Assembly: GCA_965656525.1 (NCBI GenBank)
Contig: CBFHKY010000006.1
Span: 97,890-161,889, forward strand
DNA from: Pseudomaricurvus sp965656525
GTDB lineage: Bacteria; Pseudomonadota; Gammaproteobacteria; Pseudomonadales; Cellvibrionaceae
DNA: 64,000 nucleotides
Direction: 5' to 3'
The notes beneath the pieces were generated by a model. The model saw only the letters and a program-made list of their open reading frames with translations. It was not told the DNA's origin and did not search any database. How positions within the stretch are numbered: the stretch's first letter is position 1; each line of letters opens with the position of its first letter. Position numbers and translations under genes: made by a program. This document shows, piece after piece, positions 18,261-26,297 of the stretch.

Positions 18261-18784
18261 GACGGTGTCTCCTCACCGCCCTCTATGGCATGGTGGGGCT
18301 GACTGCAGTGTTCACAAAGGCCAACGACTTCTATGGAGTGGTTTTCCGCGACAAAACCCAAGGCACTGGAGGTAGCGTGCAACGTAGACTGCAAATCAGA
18401 ACTGTTAAACTCAATGGCCACGCCACAAGCACGGCAAATCAGGAAATTATTCGCGTGAGCTTGGCGAGGGTGTGTGCAGCCCACGTAGGCATTCAGACTA
18501 TTAATGCGATGCACTAGCCCCTGCTCCAGTAAAAAATCCAGCGCACGGTATACCGTGGGTGGTGCGACTCGGCGGGTGGATTTTGCGGATAGCTTATCCA
18601 TCAAATCGTAGGCTCCGAGCGGCGTATGGCTTTGCCAAATCAAAGAGAGAACCTGTTCCCGTAAGGTCGTTAATCGAGCACCGTTCTGACGACATAACGA
18701 TTGCGCGGTGGCCATTGCGGTATGAATGCATTGGCTGTGGTCGTGTTTTTGGCCCGCAATGGATGTCGGCATTGATTCTGGCAT
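18257..18784 (-). CDS. zur: Zinc uptake regulator Zur (Fur family)
   Basis: Zn2+-responsive repressor. 175 aa with an N-terminal winged helix (TTLREQVLSLIWQSHTPLGA ... PPTVYRALDFLLEQGL) and a C-terminal metal/dimer domain with CRACG and CEHC pairs forming the structural zinc site. The N-terminus has an extra His/Cys-containing segment (KHDHSQCIH). It is first in the zur-znuC-znuB-MATE operon and divergent from znuA, with a Zur-box-like palindrome between them, so autoregulation is likely. Confidence 0.95.
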   Translation of the reverse strand: MPESMPTSIAGQKHDHSQCIHTAMATAQSLCRQNGARLTTLREQVLSLIWQSHTPLGAYDLMDKLSAKSTRRVAPPTVYRALDFLLEQGLVHRINSLNAYVGCTHPRQAHANNFLICRACGVAIEFNSSDLQSTLHATSSALGFVAENHSIEVVGLCEHCSQPHHAIEGGEETPS

Positions 18785-18813
18785 GGTAAAAGAAGCTCGA
18801 TGGTCTGATAAAA

Positions 18814-18836
18814 CAATGTGTTATTATATAACATTG
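18814..18836. promoter_or_regulatory. Zur box in the zur / znuA divergent promoter
   Basis: 23-bp imperfect palindrome with outer half-sites CAATGT and ACATTG and an A/T-rich centre (TTATTATATAA). It fits the gammaproteobacterial Zur operator pattern (TGTTATAnTATAACA-like). It lies 30 bp upstream of zur and 25 bp upstream of the likely znuA start, overlapping -10-like sequences in both directions, so Zn-Zur could repress both units. Confidence 0.82.
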
Positions 18837-18860
18837 CTGTCATTAAGCGGGCGTTTTCTA

Positions 18861-19760
18861 GTGAGTAGTGTGAAAAAGACTTTGTGGGTGTGGATACTGG
18901 GTATGGTGATGGGGTCAGGAGGGCTAATGGCGGAGCCTCTCCGAGTGGTCACCAGTTTGTATCCATTGACCCTAATGGTAAATGCAATCGTCGGTAACGA
19001 CGTGTCAGTAACCACGTTACTGAAACCTGGTGTGACGCCTCATAATTTCGCTTTTCGTGTTTCTGAGCGTCGAGTGTTGAATCAGGCCGATCTGATAATC
19101 TGGGTCGGTCCAGAGTTTGAGCCTTACTTGGGTGGGATTCTAGGCGGCCAAGCCCGAGCTGGCGAGCACGTGAGTATGGAGGCCATTTGGGGGGTAAGTC
19201 TGCCTGAGCAGGAGGGGCACACCGAACACCACGACCATAAACATTCATCGTTAGAACATGCTGAACACAGTGATCATGATCCTCATTTGTGGCTTTCTAT
19301 CAAGGCTGGCACTCTAATGCTGCAGGCGTTGGCTGAGGCCTTTGCGAATCACAATCCGCAAAAGGCGGCTGAATACAGACTCAATGCGGCACGGGAAATT
19401 GATCGGCTTGAGGCCATCGAGGAGATCAAGGCCAGTGCAGCAACGAAGCACTACGCTGCTATACACCCCGCATTTGGCCATTTGGTGGACGAACTTAATT
19501 TGCCCGAGCCAATGGTACTGTCAGGGTCGCCAGATGTTCCTCCCAGCGCGCGTTCCCTATGGCAACTTTCACAAACTCTGACCTCAGGCGACTGCTTACT
19601 GCAAGAGTGGCCAGCTACCGCTACTTGGCCCCCGAGGCTGGCCAAACAGCATGGATACTCTTTAAAAACGATTGATATTATAGGGTTTGAGGGGAAAGCG
19701 AACACTTACTCCGAGTTGATAGAAAACTTAGTCGCACAGATTAAGGCGTGCGTTCAATAA
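18861..19760 (+). CDS. znuA: Zinc ABC transporter periplasmic binding protein ZnuA
   Basis: Periplasmic Zn2+-binding component of ZnuABC (cluster A-I). It has a signal peptide (VKKTLWVWILGMVMGSGGLMA), the N-terminal block RVVTSLYPLTLMV, the first metal histidine in GVTPHNFAF, and a His-rich loop around residues 115-140 (HTEHHDHKHSS ... HSDHDPHLWLS). The start is uncertain: no ATG follows the Zur box at a useful place, so I propose GTG 18861 (299 aa); GTG 18870 is also possible. The ATG inside the Zur box (18816) is unlikely. Confidence 0.92.
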   Translation: MSSVKKTLWVWILGMVMGSGGLMAEPLRVVTSLYPLTLMVNAIVGNDVSVTTLLKPGVTPHNFAFRVSERRVLNQADLIIWVGPEFEPYLGGILGGQARAGEHVSMEAIWGVSLPEQEGHTEHHDHKHSSLEHAEHSDHDPHLWLSIKAGTLMLQALAEAFANHNPQKAAEYRLNAAREIDRLEAIEEIKASAATKHYAAIHPAFGHLVDELNLPEPMVLSGSPDVPPSARSLWQLSQTLTSGDCLLQEWPATATWPPRLAKQHGYSLKTIDIIGFEGKANTYSELIENLVAQIKACVQ

Positions 19761-19867
19761 GAGCGAGTATCACTATGGTGTCGGGTACGTTCAGTAAGAG
19801 GCCCAGTCATGAAGGTCTAGAACAAAACCGTTTACCGAAAATTGATAGCTTTTGGGGCGGGGCAATA

Positions 19868-19914
19868 AAAAAACCTGCACAGCTCTAGGAGTTAGGAGGG
19901 TGAGCTGGGCAGGT
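19868..19914 (-). terminator. Rho-independent terminator for the 19935-20195 gene
   Basis: Read on the minus strand, CCTGCCCAGCTC pairs with GAGCTGTGCAGG (one bulge/mismatch) and is followed by a run of seven T. It lies 20 bp after the stop of the small exported protein. Confidence 0.8.
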
Positions 19915-19934
19915 AAGAGCGACTGTTACAACGC

Positions 19935-20195
19935 TTAATTTTCTAGCGACACTTGAAGAACTTGATTGAAGCGTTCTTCCAGTTTGGAAGCCAGCTTTTC
20001 ATTTGCTTGCTCTAAGGTGTCTTCCATCTTCTGAGCGTTTTGCTCAGCAATCAGAATATCTTTAGTTGCCCAGCTTGAGCTGGCGCCAGTTTCCGCAACG
20101 AGTACTGCAACGTTGGAGTAGCTGGAACCAACCTCATTGGCTGCCACGCTTTGAGCGAGGAGTGCCGCGGCAATCATCAAACCAAGTTTTTTCAT
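19935..20195 (-). CDS. Small exported protein of unknown function
   Basis: 86 aa with a strong ribosome site (GGAGG, 7 bp before the ATG) and a clear signal peptide (MKKLGLMIAAALLAQSVAA). The mature ~67 residues look alpha-helical and acidic, without cysteines (EQNAQKMEDTLEQANEKLAS is amphipathic). I do not recognise the family. It has its own terminator and lies behind the GTAAC-motif array, so it is probably a well-expressed, regulated, single-gene unit. Confidence 0.8.
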   Translation of the reverse strand: MKKLGLMIAAALLAQSVAANEVGSSYSNVAVLVAETGASSSWATKDILIAEQNAQKMEDTLEQANEKLASKLEERFNQVLQVSLEN

Positions 20196-20263
20196 GTTTG
20201 ATCCTCCGTAATGGGGTGGTTGATTCCGATCGTCAGGGCTTGGAACCTGCCGACCAGGTGATT

Positions 20264-20457
20264 TGTTACTGTATGTTACACATGGTAACACAGGCTTTTA
20301 GGCTTCGCCAGTTTTAGTTGTTGATATTTTTTTTAACATAGGGCAGGCATGTGTCAATAATTTGTCAAAAAGTAACAGGTAACACCATATATAGTGCTTG
20401 GTAACGCATAGGTAACACTATGATGTAATGAAGATAGCTATGTAAAAAAGTGTTACC
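20264..20457. promoter_or_regulatory. Array of GTAAC/GTTAC motifs between the small exported protein and polA
   Basis: Eight GTAAC or GTTAC pentamers at 20265, 20275, 20285, 20372, 20379, 20401, 20412 and 20452. Several are in the longer form GGTAACAC. Two form a 17-bp dyad TGTTAC-n5-GTAACA (20274-20290). Many spacings are 10, 11 or 22 bp, one or two helical turns. On the minus strand TTGACA-like boxes lie between the clusters. It looks like an operator array for an unidentified regulator. Confidence 0.5.
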
Positions 20458-20576
20458 GGAGAAAATAAATTCACATTGGCGCGTATCACCTCTTAACGAT
20501 GGGTTTGTTCTTACAAACCAGCTGTTAGAGAATGTGTTCCTCCAAAATTCTGACACTCATTAAAACGGTAGCTCAC

Positions 20577-23345
20577 ATGTCTAAAACACCACTGGTTCTC
20601 GTCGACGGTTCGTCGTATCTGTATCGAGCCTTTCACGCGTTGCCTCCGTTAACAAATTCTAAGGGGCTGCCTACTGGCGCGGTTAAGGGTGTCATCAATA
20701 TGTTGCGACGCCTGGACAAAGATTATCCCGGCTCAGAGGTGGCGGTAATTTTTGATGCGAAAGGAAAAACGTTTCGCGATGACATCTTTGCTGACTACAA
20801 GGCACAGCGCCCCCCTATGCCAGATGACTTGCGCGTGCAGATAGAGCCTATCCACAACATCATAAAAGCGATGGGCTTACCGTTAATGATTATTGAAGGC
20901 GTCGAAGCAGACGACGTGATTGGTACTTTAGCGTATCAAGCAACGGATCAAGGTGTGGGGGTGGTGATCTCGACCGGCGATAAGGATATGGCGCAGTTGG
21001 TCAGTGATCACGTCACACTGGTTAACACCATGACAGAAACGGTCATGGATAAGCAGGGAGTGGTCGATAAGTTTGGCATACCCGCTGAATTGATCATCGA
21101 TTTTCTCGCTCTAATGGGGGATAAGGTGGATAACATCCCCGGAGTTCCCGGTGTGGGTGAAAAAACGGCATTGGCGCTACTGCAGGGACTTGGCAGCCTT
21201 GACCAGATTTACGCCAACTTAGGGGCAATACCTGATCTGGGTTTCAGAGGTTCGAAAAAAATGCCCGAAAAGCTCATTGAGCATAAAGATTCGGCGTATT
21301 TATCTTATGAATTGGCCACCATAAAAGTCGATGTACCGCTAGATTGTGGCCCTGCGGACCTGAAACGTACACCAGCAGATAACGAAGCATTGTTGGCACT
21401 GTTTCAAGATATGGAATTCAAAACGTGGGTGCGTGAATTGGAAGCACCAGAAGCGAAAAAGAAAGCAGCGGCTTCGGAGGATAATGCAGCAGTTTCTGAC
21501 GACTCGGTTGCAGTAAAAACTCCTGTGTCAGCCGTTGAAACGGAGTATGAAACAGTGCTCACAGAGGAGCGTTTTGAGCACTGGCTGGAGCAGTTGAAGG
21601 CGGCTGAAGTGTTTGCTTTTGATACTGAAACCACCAGCTTGAATTACATGGAAGCCAGAGTTGTGGGAGTGTCTTTCGCAGTGGCGGCCGGAAAAGCCGC
21701 TTATGTACCTTTCGGGCACGACTATCTTGATGCGCCTATACAGCTGGGTGAGCGCTGGGTGTGGGATCAATTAAAGCCACTGCTGGAAGACGATAAAGCT
21801 AAAAAAGTAGGGCAAAACCTAAAATACGATCGCAGCGTGTTGGCCAACCATGGCATTCATCTGCGCGGTATAGCATTCGATACTATGCTGGAGTCTTACG
21901 TGTTGGATTCTGTCGCGAATCGCCACGACATGGATACCCTGGCTGAGAAGCACCTCGACCACACAACCATCCACTTCGAAGACATTGCAGGAAAAGGCGC
22001 AAAGCAGCTGACTTTCAATCAAATAGAACTGGATAAAGCTGGACCTTATGCAGCAGAAGACGCCGACATTACTTGGCGCCTGCATCAAACACTGTGGCCA
22101 CAGCTGGAGCAAGAGCCCCGCTTAAAAGAAGTTTTTGATGACATTGAGTTACCCTTAGTGGCAGTGCTGTCGGATATTGAGCGTACCGGCGCATTAGTGG
22201 ACTGCAAATTATTGGGCGAGCAAAGCCTTGAGATTGCCGAGCGTTTGGATGAGTTAGAAAAACAAACGCATGAACTGGCTGGCGAACCCTTTAACTTGGG
22301 CTCGACTAAGCAGTTGGGGCAAATCTTATTTGAAAAACTGAAGTTGCCGGTCATTAAAAAAACCCCGAAAGGCGCACCTTCAACCGCGGAGGAGGTACTG
22401 CAAGAACTGGCACTGGACTACCCTTTGCCTAAGTTGTTGATCGAGTACCGGGGTTTAAGCAAACTGAAGTCCACGTACACCGACAAATTGCCCAAAATGG
22501 TGAACCCGGTGACGCAGAGAGTTCATACGTCTTATCATCAAGCGGTCACGGCAACTGGGCGGCTGTCTTCCTCAGATCCCAATCTTCAAAACATCCCAAT
22601 TCGCTCCGAAGAGGGGCGGCGCATTCGTAAGGCCTTTGTCGCGCCAGCGGGTTACAAGATGATGGCTGCGGATTACTCACAAATTGAATTGCGCATTATG
22701 GCTCACCTTTCCGGTGATGAAGGTCTGCAGCGGGCCTTTTCTGAGGGGCTGGATGTGCATAAAGCCACCGCTGCCGAGGTCTTTCAGGTGCCGCTGGATA
22801 AGGTGACTCAAGAACAGCGTCGCAGTGCCAAAGCCATTAACTTTGGGTTAATTTACGGTATGTCGGCTTTTGGTTTGGCAAAACAACTGCATGTAGGCCG
22901 CAATGAAGCACAGCAGTACATCGAGTTGTACTTTGAGCGCTACCCTGGAGTGCAGCGCTACATGAATGAAACCCGCTCAGAAGCGGCTGAGAAAGGTTAT
23001 GTAGAAACCTTAAAGGGGCGGCGCTTGTATCTGCCAGAAATCAATTCTCGCAACGGTATGCGTCGTCAGGCAGCGGAGCGCACGGCGATTAATGCCCCCA
23101 TGCAAGGGTCTGCCGCCGATATTATCAAATTGGCTATGCTCAGTGTGCACGACTGGCTGGCAGCCTCCGGCTTGGATGCCCGTATCGTTATGCAAGTACA
23201 CGATGAGCTGGTGTTAGAGGTGGCGCAAGCTCAGTTGCAAGTGGTGTCAGAAGGGTTGGCCGAGCGAATGGAGTCGGCTATGACGCTCGATGTTCCCCTA
23301 CTGGTAGAGGTTGGTATGGGGGATAATTGGGATGAGGCACATTAA
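20577..23345 (+). CDS. polA: DNA polymerase I
   Basis: Okazaki-fragment maturation and repair synthesis. 922 aa (E. coli 928) from MSKTPLVLVDGSSYLYRAFH. Domains in order: 5' nuclease (GVEADDVIGTLA, STGDKDMAQLV), an Ala/Glu-rich linker, 3'-5' exonuclease with its first acidic motif intact (AFDTETTSL, ~346), and polymerase with motif A DYSQIELRI (~698), motif B RRSAKAINFGLIYG and motif C VHDELV (~874). So proofreading residues are kept. The upstream extension of the frame lacks similarity. Confidence 0.97.
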   Translation: MSKTPLVLVDGSSYLYRAFHALPPLTNSKGLPTGAVKGVINMLRRLDKDYPGSEVAVIFDAKGKTFRDDIFADYKAQRPPMPDDLRVQIEPIHNIIKAMGLPLMIIEGVEADDVIGTLAYQATDQGVGVVISTGDKDMAQLVSDHVTLVNTMTETVMDKQGVVDKFGIPAELIIDFLALMGDKVDNIPGVPGVGEKTALALLQGLGSLDQIYANLGAIPDLGFRGSKKMPEKLIEHKDSAYLSYELATIKVDVPLDCGPADLKRTPADNEALLALFQDMEFKTWVRELEAPEAKKKAAASEDNAAVSDDSVAVKTPVSAVETEYETVLTEERFEHWLEQLKAAEVFAFDTETTSLNYMEARVVGVSFAVAAGKAAYVPFGHDYLDAPIQLGERWVWDQLKPLLEDDKAKKVGQNLKYDRSVLANHGIHLRGIAFDTMLESYVLDSVANRHDMDTLAEKHLDHTTIHFEDIAGKGAKQLTFNQIELDKAGPYAAEDADITWRLHQTLWPQLEQEPRLKEVFDDIELPLVAVLSDIERTGALVDCKLLGEQSLEIAERLDELEKQTHELAGEPFNLGSTKQLGQILFEKLKLPVIKKTPKGAPSTAEEVLQELALDYPLPKLLIEYRGLSKLKSTYTDKLPKMVNPVTQRVHTSYHQAVTATGRLSSSDPNLQNIPIRSEEGRRIRKAFVAPAGYKMMAADYSQIELRIMAHLSGDEGLQRAFSEGLDVHKATAAEVFQVPLDKVTQEQRRSAKAINFGLIYGMSAFGLAKQLHVGRNEAQQYIELYFERYPGVQRYMNETRSEAAEKGYVETLKGRRLYLPEINSRNGMRRQAAERTAINAPMQGSAADIIKLAMLSVHDWLAASGLDARIVMQVHDELVLEVAQAQLQVVSEGLAERMESAMTLDVPLLVEVGMGDNWDEAH

Positions 23346-23454
23346 GTTTTGATTTATTAAAAGCCTAATGTTTTCAGTAAGTTGCGATCAGCTGTGCGTT
23401 GTCATAAAAGTTTATTCATTATTTTTTGAACTCTTACAAGTGAAGCAAGTCACA

Positions 23455-23564
23455 GTAATCAAGATATTTCATGGTGTCTTGCTCTCCTAGCTTACACCGA
23501 CCTGTTGTCGGTGGTTGATGTAAATTGATTTGAATTGCCCCAGTATACGCTGGGGCTTTTTTTT
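23455..23564 (+). ncRNA. Candidate small RNA 1 downstream of polA
   Basis: About 110 nt ending in a strong terminator (GCCCCAG-n6-CTGGGGC then nine T; stem 23537-23556). An internal hairpin CACCGAC-ctgtt-GTCGGTG lies at 23495-23513. A TTGAAC box at 23426 could be a -35. The polA-engB gap is where Spot 42 (enterics) and ErsA (Pseudomonas) are encoded, and the terminator resembles that of Spot 42. It may instead be only the polA terminator; the 5' end is a guess. Confidence 0.4.
23537..23564 (+). terminator. Rho-independent terminator downstream of polA
   Basis: GCCCCAG and CTGGGGC form a 7-bp GC-rich stem followed by a T run. It ends either polA or candidate RNA 1. Confidence 0.85.
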
Positions 23565-23579
23565 GCGAGGAAGAAAGGT

Positions 23580-23742
23580 AGATAAAGCTTATTTTACACA
23601 GACGGGGGAACTGGATAACGCCGCACGAGTCACAGATGATAAGAGCGGGATTTAGACCTTTTGCCGCTCTACCAGCGGTGTTCCCCAAGCCCGCTGGTAA
23701 CTTTTGCCCGGCAGTACCCCCAACCCCGCTGCCGGGTTTTTT
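23580..23742 (+). ncRNA. Candidate small RNA 2 between polA and engB
   Basis: A second unit follows the first terminator. TACCAGCGG pairs perfectly with CCGCTGGTA (23669-23700) around a loop containing CCCC, then a terminator (CCCGGCAG / CTGCCGGG, T6) whose loop is also C-rich. Two C-rich loops on strong stems are typical of regulatory RNAs that pair with G-rich ribosome sites. No ORF explains the segment, and the polA-engB position matches Spot 42/ErsA. The 5' end is not determined. Confidence 0.45.
23707..23742 (+). terminator. Rho-independent terminator before engB
   Basis: CCCGGCAG (23707-23714) pairs with CTGCCGGG (23729-23736), followed by TTTTTT. Transcription on the plus strand ends here, convergent with engB. 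Confidence 0.85.
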
Positions 23743-23781
23743 CTCTTTTTATCGTGTACTGATACCTGTGGTGTTATTTGC

Positions 23782-24480
23782 CTAGAGTTCGTTAGGTGGG
23801 TAGGTATCTTCGGCGTCAGCTTCGCTGTTAGCCACTGCATTCTTTACAGCGTTAATGTTTTTTAAGTCATCATCACTAAGCGCCAGCCACATTACTAACT
23901 GTTTCACCAATTGATCAATACCGTCGCGTTTGAGCGATGAAAACAGCTGTACAGTGACCAAGTCATCCACTTGTGCGTCTTTCAAGTGCTTGCGGACGGC
24001 TAATAGAGTGGCTTGAGCTGGGCCTTTTTTTAACTTATCTGCTTTGGTGAGCAGTATATGAACGGGCATTTCTGCCTCGATAGCCCAATTTAGCATAGTG
24101 GTATCAAATTCCTGCATTGGGTGGCGTACGTCCATCATTAACACCAAGCCACGCAGGCACTCGCGTTCGCGCAGGTATTCAGCCAAATTGCGCTCCCACT
24201 CTTGTTTCATTTTGAGGGGAACTTTGGCGTAGCCGTACCCGGGTAAATCCACAATTCTTTGTTGCTCGCTCACCGCAAAAAAGTTGATCAACTGCGTTCG
24301 GCCAGGAGTTTTACTGGTGCGCGCGAGTTTGTGATTGCTAGTTAACGCATTAATGGCACTGGATTTTCCAGCGTTCGAGCGGCCAGCAAAGGCGACTTCG
24401 GCACCGATTTCGGGCGGGCACTGGCGAATAGAAGGTGCGCTTTGTGTAAAGTGGGCATTGGAGAAATTAATTCGGCTCAC
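23782..24480 (-). CDS. engB: Ribosome biogenesis GTPase EngB (YihA/YsxC)
   Basis: Essential GTPase acting in large-subunit assembly. G1 is GRSNAGKSSAI, G2 region KTPGRTQ, G3 DLPGYGYAK, G4 LTKADKL and G5 SSLKRDG. I use the GTG at 24480 (VSRINFSNAHF), giving 232 aa; a longer frame to 24615 has no similarity. The last ~20 residues form an acidic tail (NSEADAEDTYPPNEL) beyond the usual ~210 aa. Divergent from the cytochrome c4 gene, as in Pseudomonas. Confidence 0.95.
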   Translation of the reverse strand: MSRINFSNAHFTQSAPSIRQCPPEIGAEVAFAGRSNAGKSSAINALTSNHKLARTSKTPGRTQLINFFAVSEQQRIVDLPGYGYAKVPLKMKQEWERNLAEYLRERECLRGLVLMMDVRHPMQEFDTTMLNWAIEAEMPVHILLTKADKLKKGPAQATLLAVRKHLKDAQVDDLVTVQLFSSLKRDGIDQLVKQLVMWLALSDDDLKNINAVKNAVANSEADAEDTYPPNEL

Positions 24481-24649
24481 GAGATAACCCTGTAAAAATA
24501 GTGAGATTTTAGGCGGTTTGTATATAATGACGCGGTTTAGGCTGCAGTAATGGCAGTAATTGTAGCTTGGACCGCTCGGCGTAGATAGCAAAGAGGGTGG
24601 TCGGGCCGCAAACAATTACTCACAGACAAGATAAGTGACGGATTAGCCA

Positions 24650-25297
24650 ATGAAAAACTTCTTTAAACAAGCAATGGTGGCTGTAGGTTTAATCGCGGCA
24701 GCTCAAGGTGTTCTGGCTGCAGGCGACCCCGCTGCAGGTGAAGCTAAAGTGGTTGTGTGTGCGGCCTGCCACGGTGCAGACGGCAACAGTCCAGCGCCCA
24801 ATTTTCCAAAGCTTGCGGGTTTAGGTGAAAAATATCTACTCAAGCAGCTTCACGATATTCAATCTGGTGAGCGTGTTATCGTAGAGATGACGGGTTTGTT
24901 GACCAATATGACAGATCAAGACTTAGCCGATATTGCCGCTTTTTATAACAGTAAAACCACGCAACTGTCTGGTGCTAAGCCTCTGACGGTTACTATCAAC
25001 AGCGGTGAAGAAGTCGATGGTTTGGCGTTGGGTGAAAAGCTGTTTCGTGCGGGCAAGGCAGATGTCGGTACACCTGCGTGTACGGGTTGTCATTCTCCGC
25101 GTGCATTGGGTAATGGCCCTGCGGGCTACCCGCGGTTAAGCGGCCAGCACAGTGATTACATTGAAAAACAGCTGCATGCATTTCGTGCGGGTGAGCGAAC
25201 CAATGGCGGTGACCAAAAAATCATGCGCCAAGTGGCTCAACACCTGAGCGATGCGGAAATCAAAGCGTTGGCGAATTATATTTCAGGCCTGCACTGA
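24650..25297 (+). CDS. Periplasmic dihaem cytochrome c4
   Basis: 215 aa with signal peptide (ending GVLAAGDP) and two c-type haem sites: CAACH near residue 37 and CTGCH near residue 144, one in each of two homologous domains. Methionine axial ligands are plausible in both halves (MTGLLTNM and GDQKIMRQVA). Cytochrome c4 passes electrons toward cbb3-type terminal oxidases. Its place between engB and dsbA is conserved in Pseudomonas-like genomes. Followed by a very stable terminator. Confidence 0.95.
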   Translation: MKNFFKQAMVAVGLIAAAQGVLAAGDPAAGEAKVVVCAACHGADGNSPAPNFPKLAGLGEKYLLKQLHDIQSGERVIVEMTGLLTNMTDQDLADIAAFYNSKTTQLSGAKPLTVTINSGEEVDGLALGEKLFRAGKADVGTPACTGCHSPRALGNGPAGYPRLSGQHSDYIEKQLHAFRAGERTNGGDQKIMRQVAQHLSDAEIKALANYISGLH

Positions 25298-25303
25298 TAC
25301 TAT

Positions 25304-25343
25304 GGATACAAAAAAAGCGGCTAAGGCCGCTTTTTTTGTATCC
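25304..25343. terminator. Bidirectional terminator after cytochrome c4
   Basis: Perfect 17-bp stem (GGATACAAAAAAAGCGG with its complement) and a 6-nt loop. A and T runs flank the GC core, so it can work in both directions. Confidence 0.9.
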
Positions 25344-25511
25344 CGCTATTAAGCGTTGTTTGATTGAATACCATAAATTCTTACGGTTAAGGGGAACCTG
25401 GCTAACCGTTACGGTTCAAAACCCGAGTTGTTTAAGCGCCAAATCCAATAGTCTTGCGTATCAAGACGGGTTGGCTATTTATTAATATTGTTGTGAATGG
25501 AGTATGTATAC

Positions 25512-26150
25512 ATGCGAATTCTTGTCGCTGTTCTGACCATGATGTTGTCTTTGGCCGCCTGTGCCGAAGATCAGGCCACCCAAGAAAGCTATCAAGCTGG
25601 AACTCATTACGAGGTGCTTGCTACGCCTGTACGTACACTCGATCCCAATAAAGTAGAGGTTTCAGAAGTGTTTTGGTACGGCTGTGGTCATTGTTTTCAA
25701 TTTGAGCCACTGATTCAACAATGGAAACAAGACTTGTCCGAAGATGTCATCTTTCGCCGCTCACCCGCTATGTGGAATGCCGACATGGAAACCCATGCGA
25801 GAGCCTTTTATACCGCAAAAGCGCTGGGTATTTTGGACGAAGTTCATCAGCCTTTATTTAACGCGTTAAACCTGCAGCGCAAAAAGCTGAACACTGAAGA
25901 GTCACTGGCCGAATTTTTTGCTGACTTTGGTGTGGATAAAGAGCGCTTTATGAAAACGTTCAAGTCCTTCGGGGTGACCAGCCAAGTGAAGCAGGCCGAT
26001 GCGCGTGCACGCAGTTACAAAATTACGGGCACACCAGAAATGGTTGTAGATGGTAAATACCGTATCTCGGCCAGTTTGGCCGGTGGCCACAAAGAAATGC
26101 TGAAAGTGGCTGATTTCCTAGTGGCCAAAGCGCGTGCAGATAAGCCCTAA
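25512..26150 (+). CDS. dsbA: Thiol:disulfide interchange protein DsbA
   Basis: Periplasmic oxidase that introduces disulfide bonds. The thioredoxin fold carries the redox site WYGCGHC (CGHC rather than the enteric CPHC) near residue 59, and the cis-proline loop GTPEMVV. From the ATG at 25512 it is 212 aa. The N-terminus is odd: MRILVAVLTMMLSLAAC fits a lipoprotein signal (LAAC), although a cut after ACA by signal peptidase I is also possible. DsbB, its partner, is encoded at 54647-55135. Confidence 0.95.
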   Translation: MRILVAVLTMMLSLAACAEDQATQESYQAGTHYEVLATPVRTLDPNKVEVSEVFWYGCGHCFQFEPLIQQWKQDLSEDVIFRRSPAMWNADMETHARAFYTAKALGILDEVHQPLFNALNLQRKKLNTEESLAEFFADFGVDKERFMKTFKSFGVTSQVKQADARARSYKITGTPEMVVDGKYRISASLAGGHKEMLKVADFLVAKARADKP

Positions 26151-26297
26151 ATACCTTCCGTGCTCCCCCTATGAGCTCTCCATCCGGCGAGCTCATGCTA
26201 TCTTTACCTCACGTCGCGCAACATAACTCCTATATCGATTAAATTCTTATCTATACTTGATGCATTCGTCTACTGTGTTTGGCCGTCAAGGAGAGTT

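Noticed and set aside
24481..24615. Long N-terminal extension of EngB
   Set aside because: The extra 45 residues have no similarity and GTG 24480 matches the family start.
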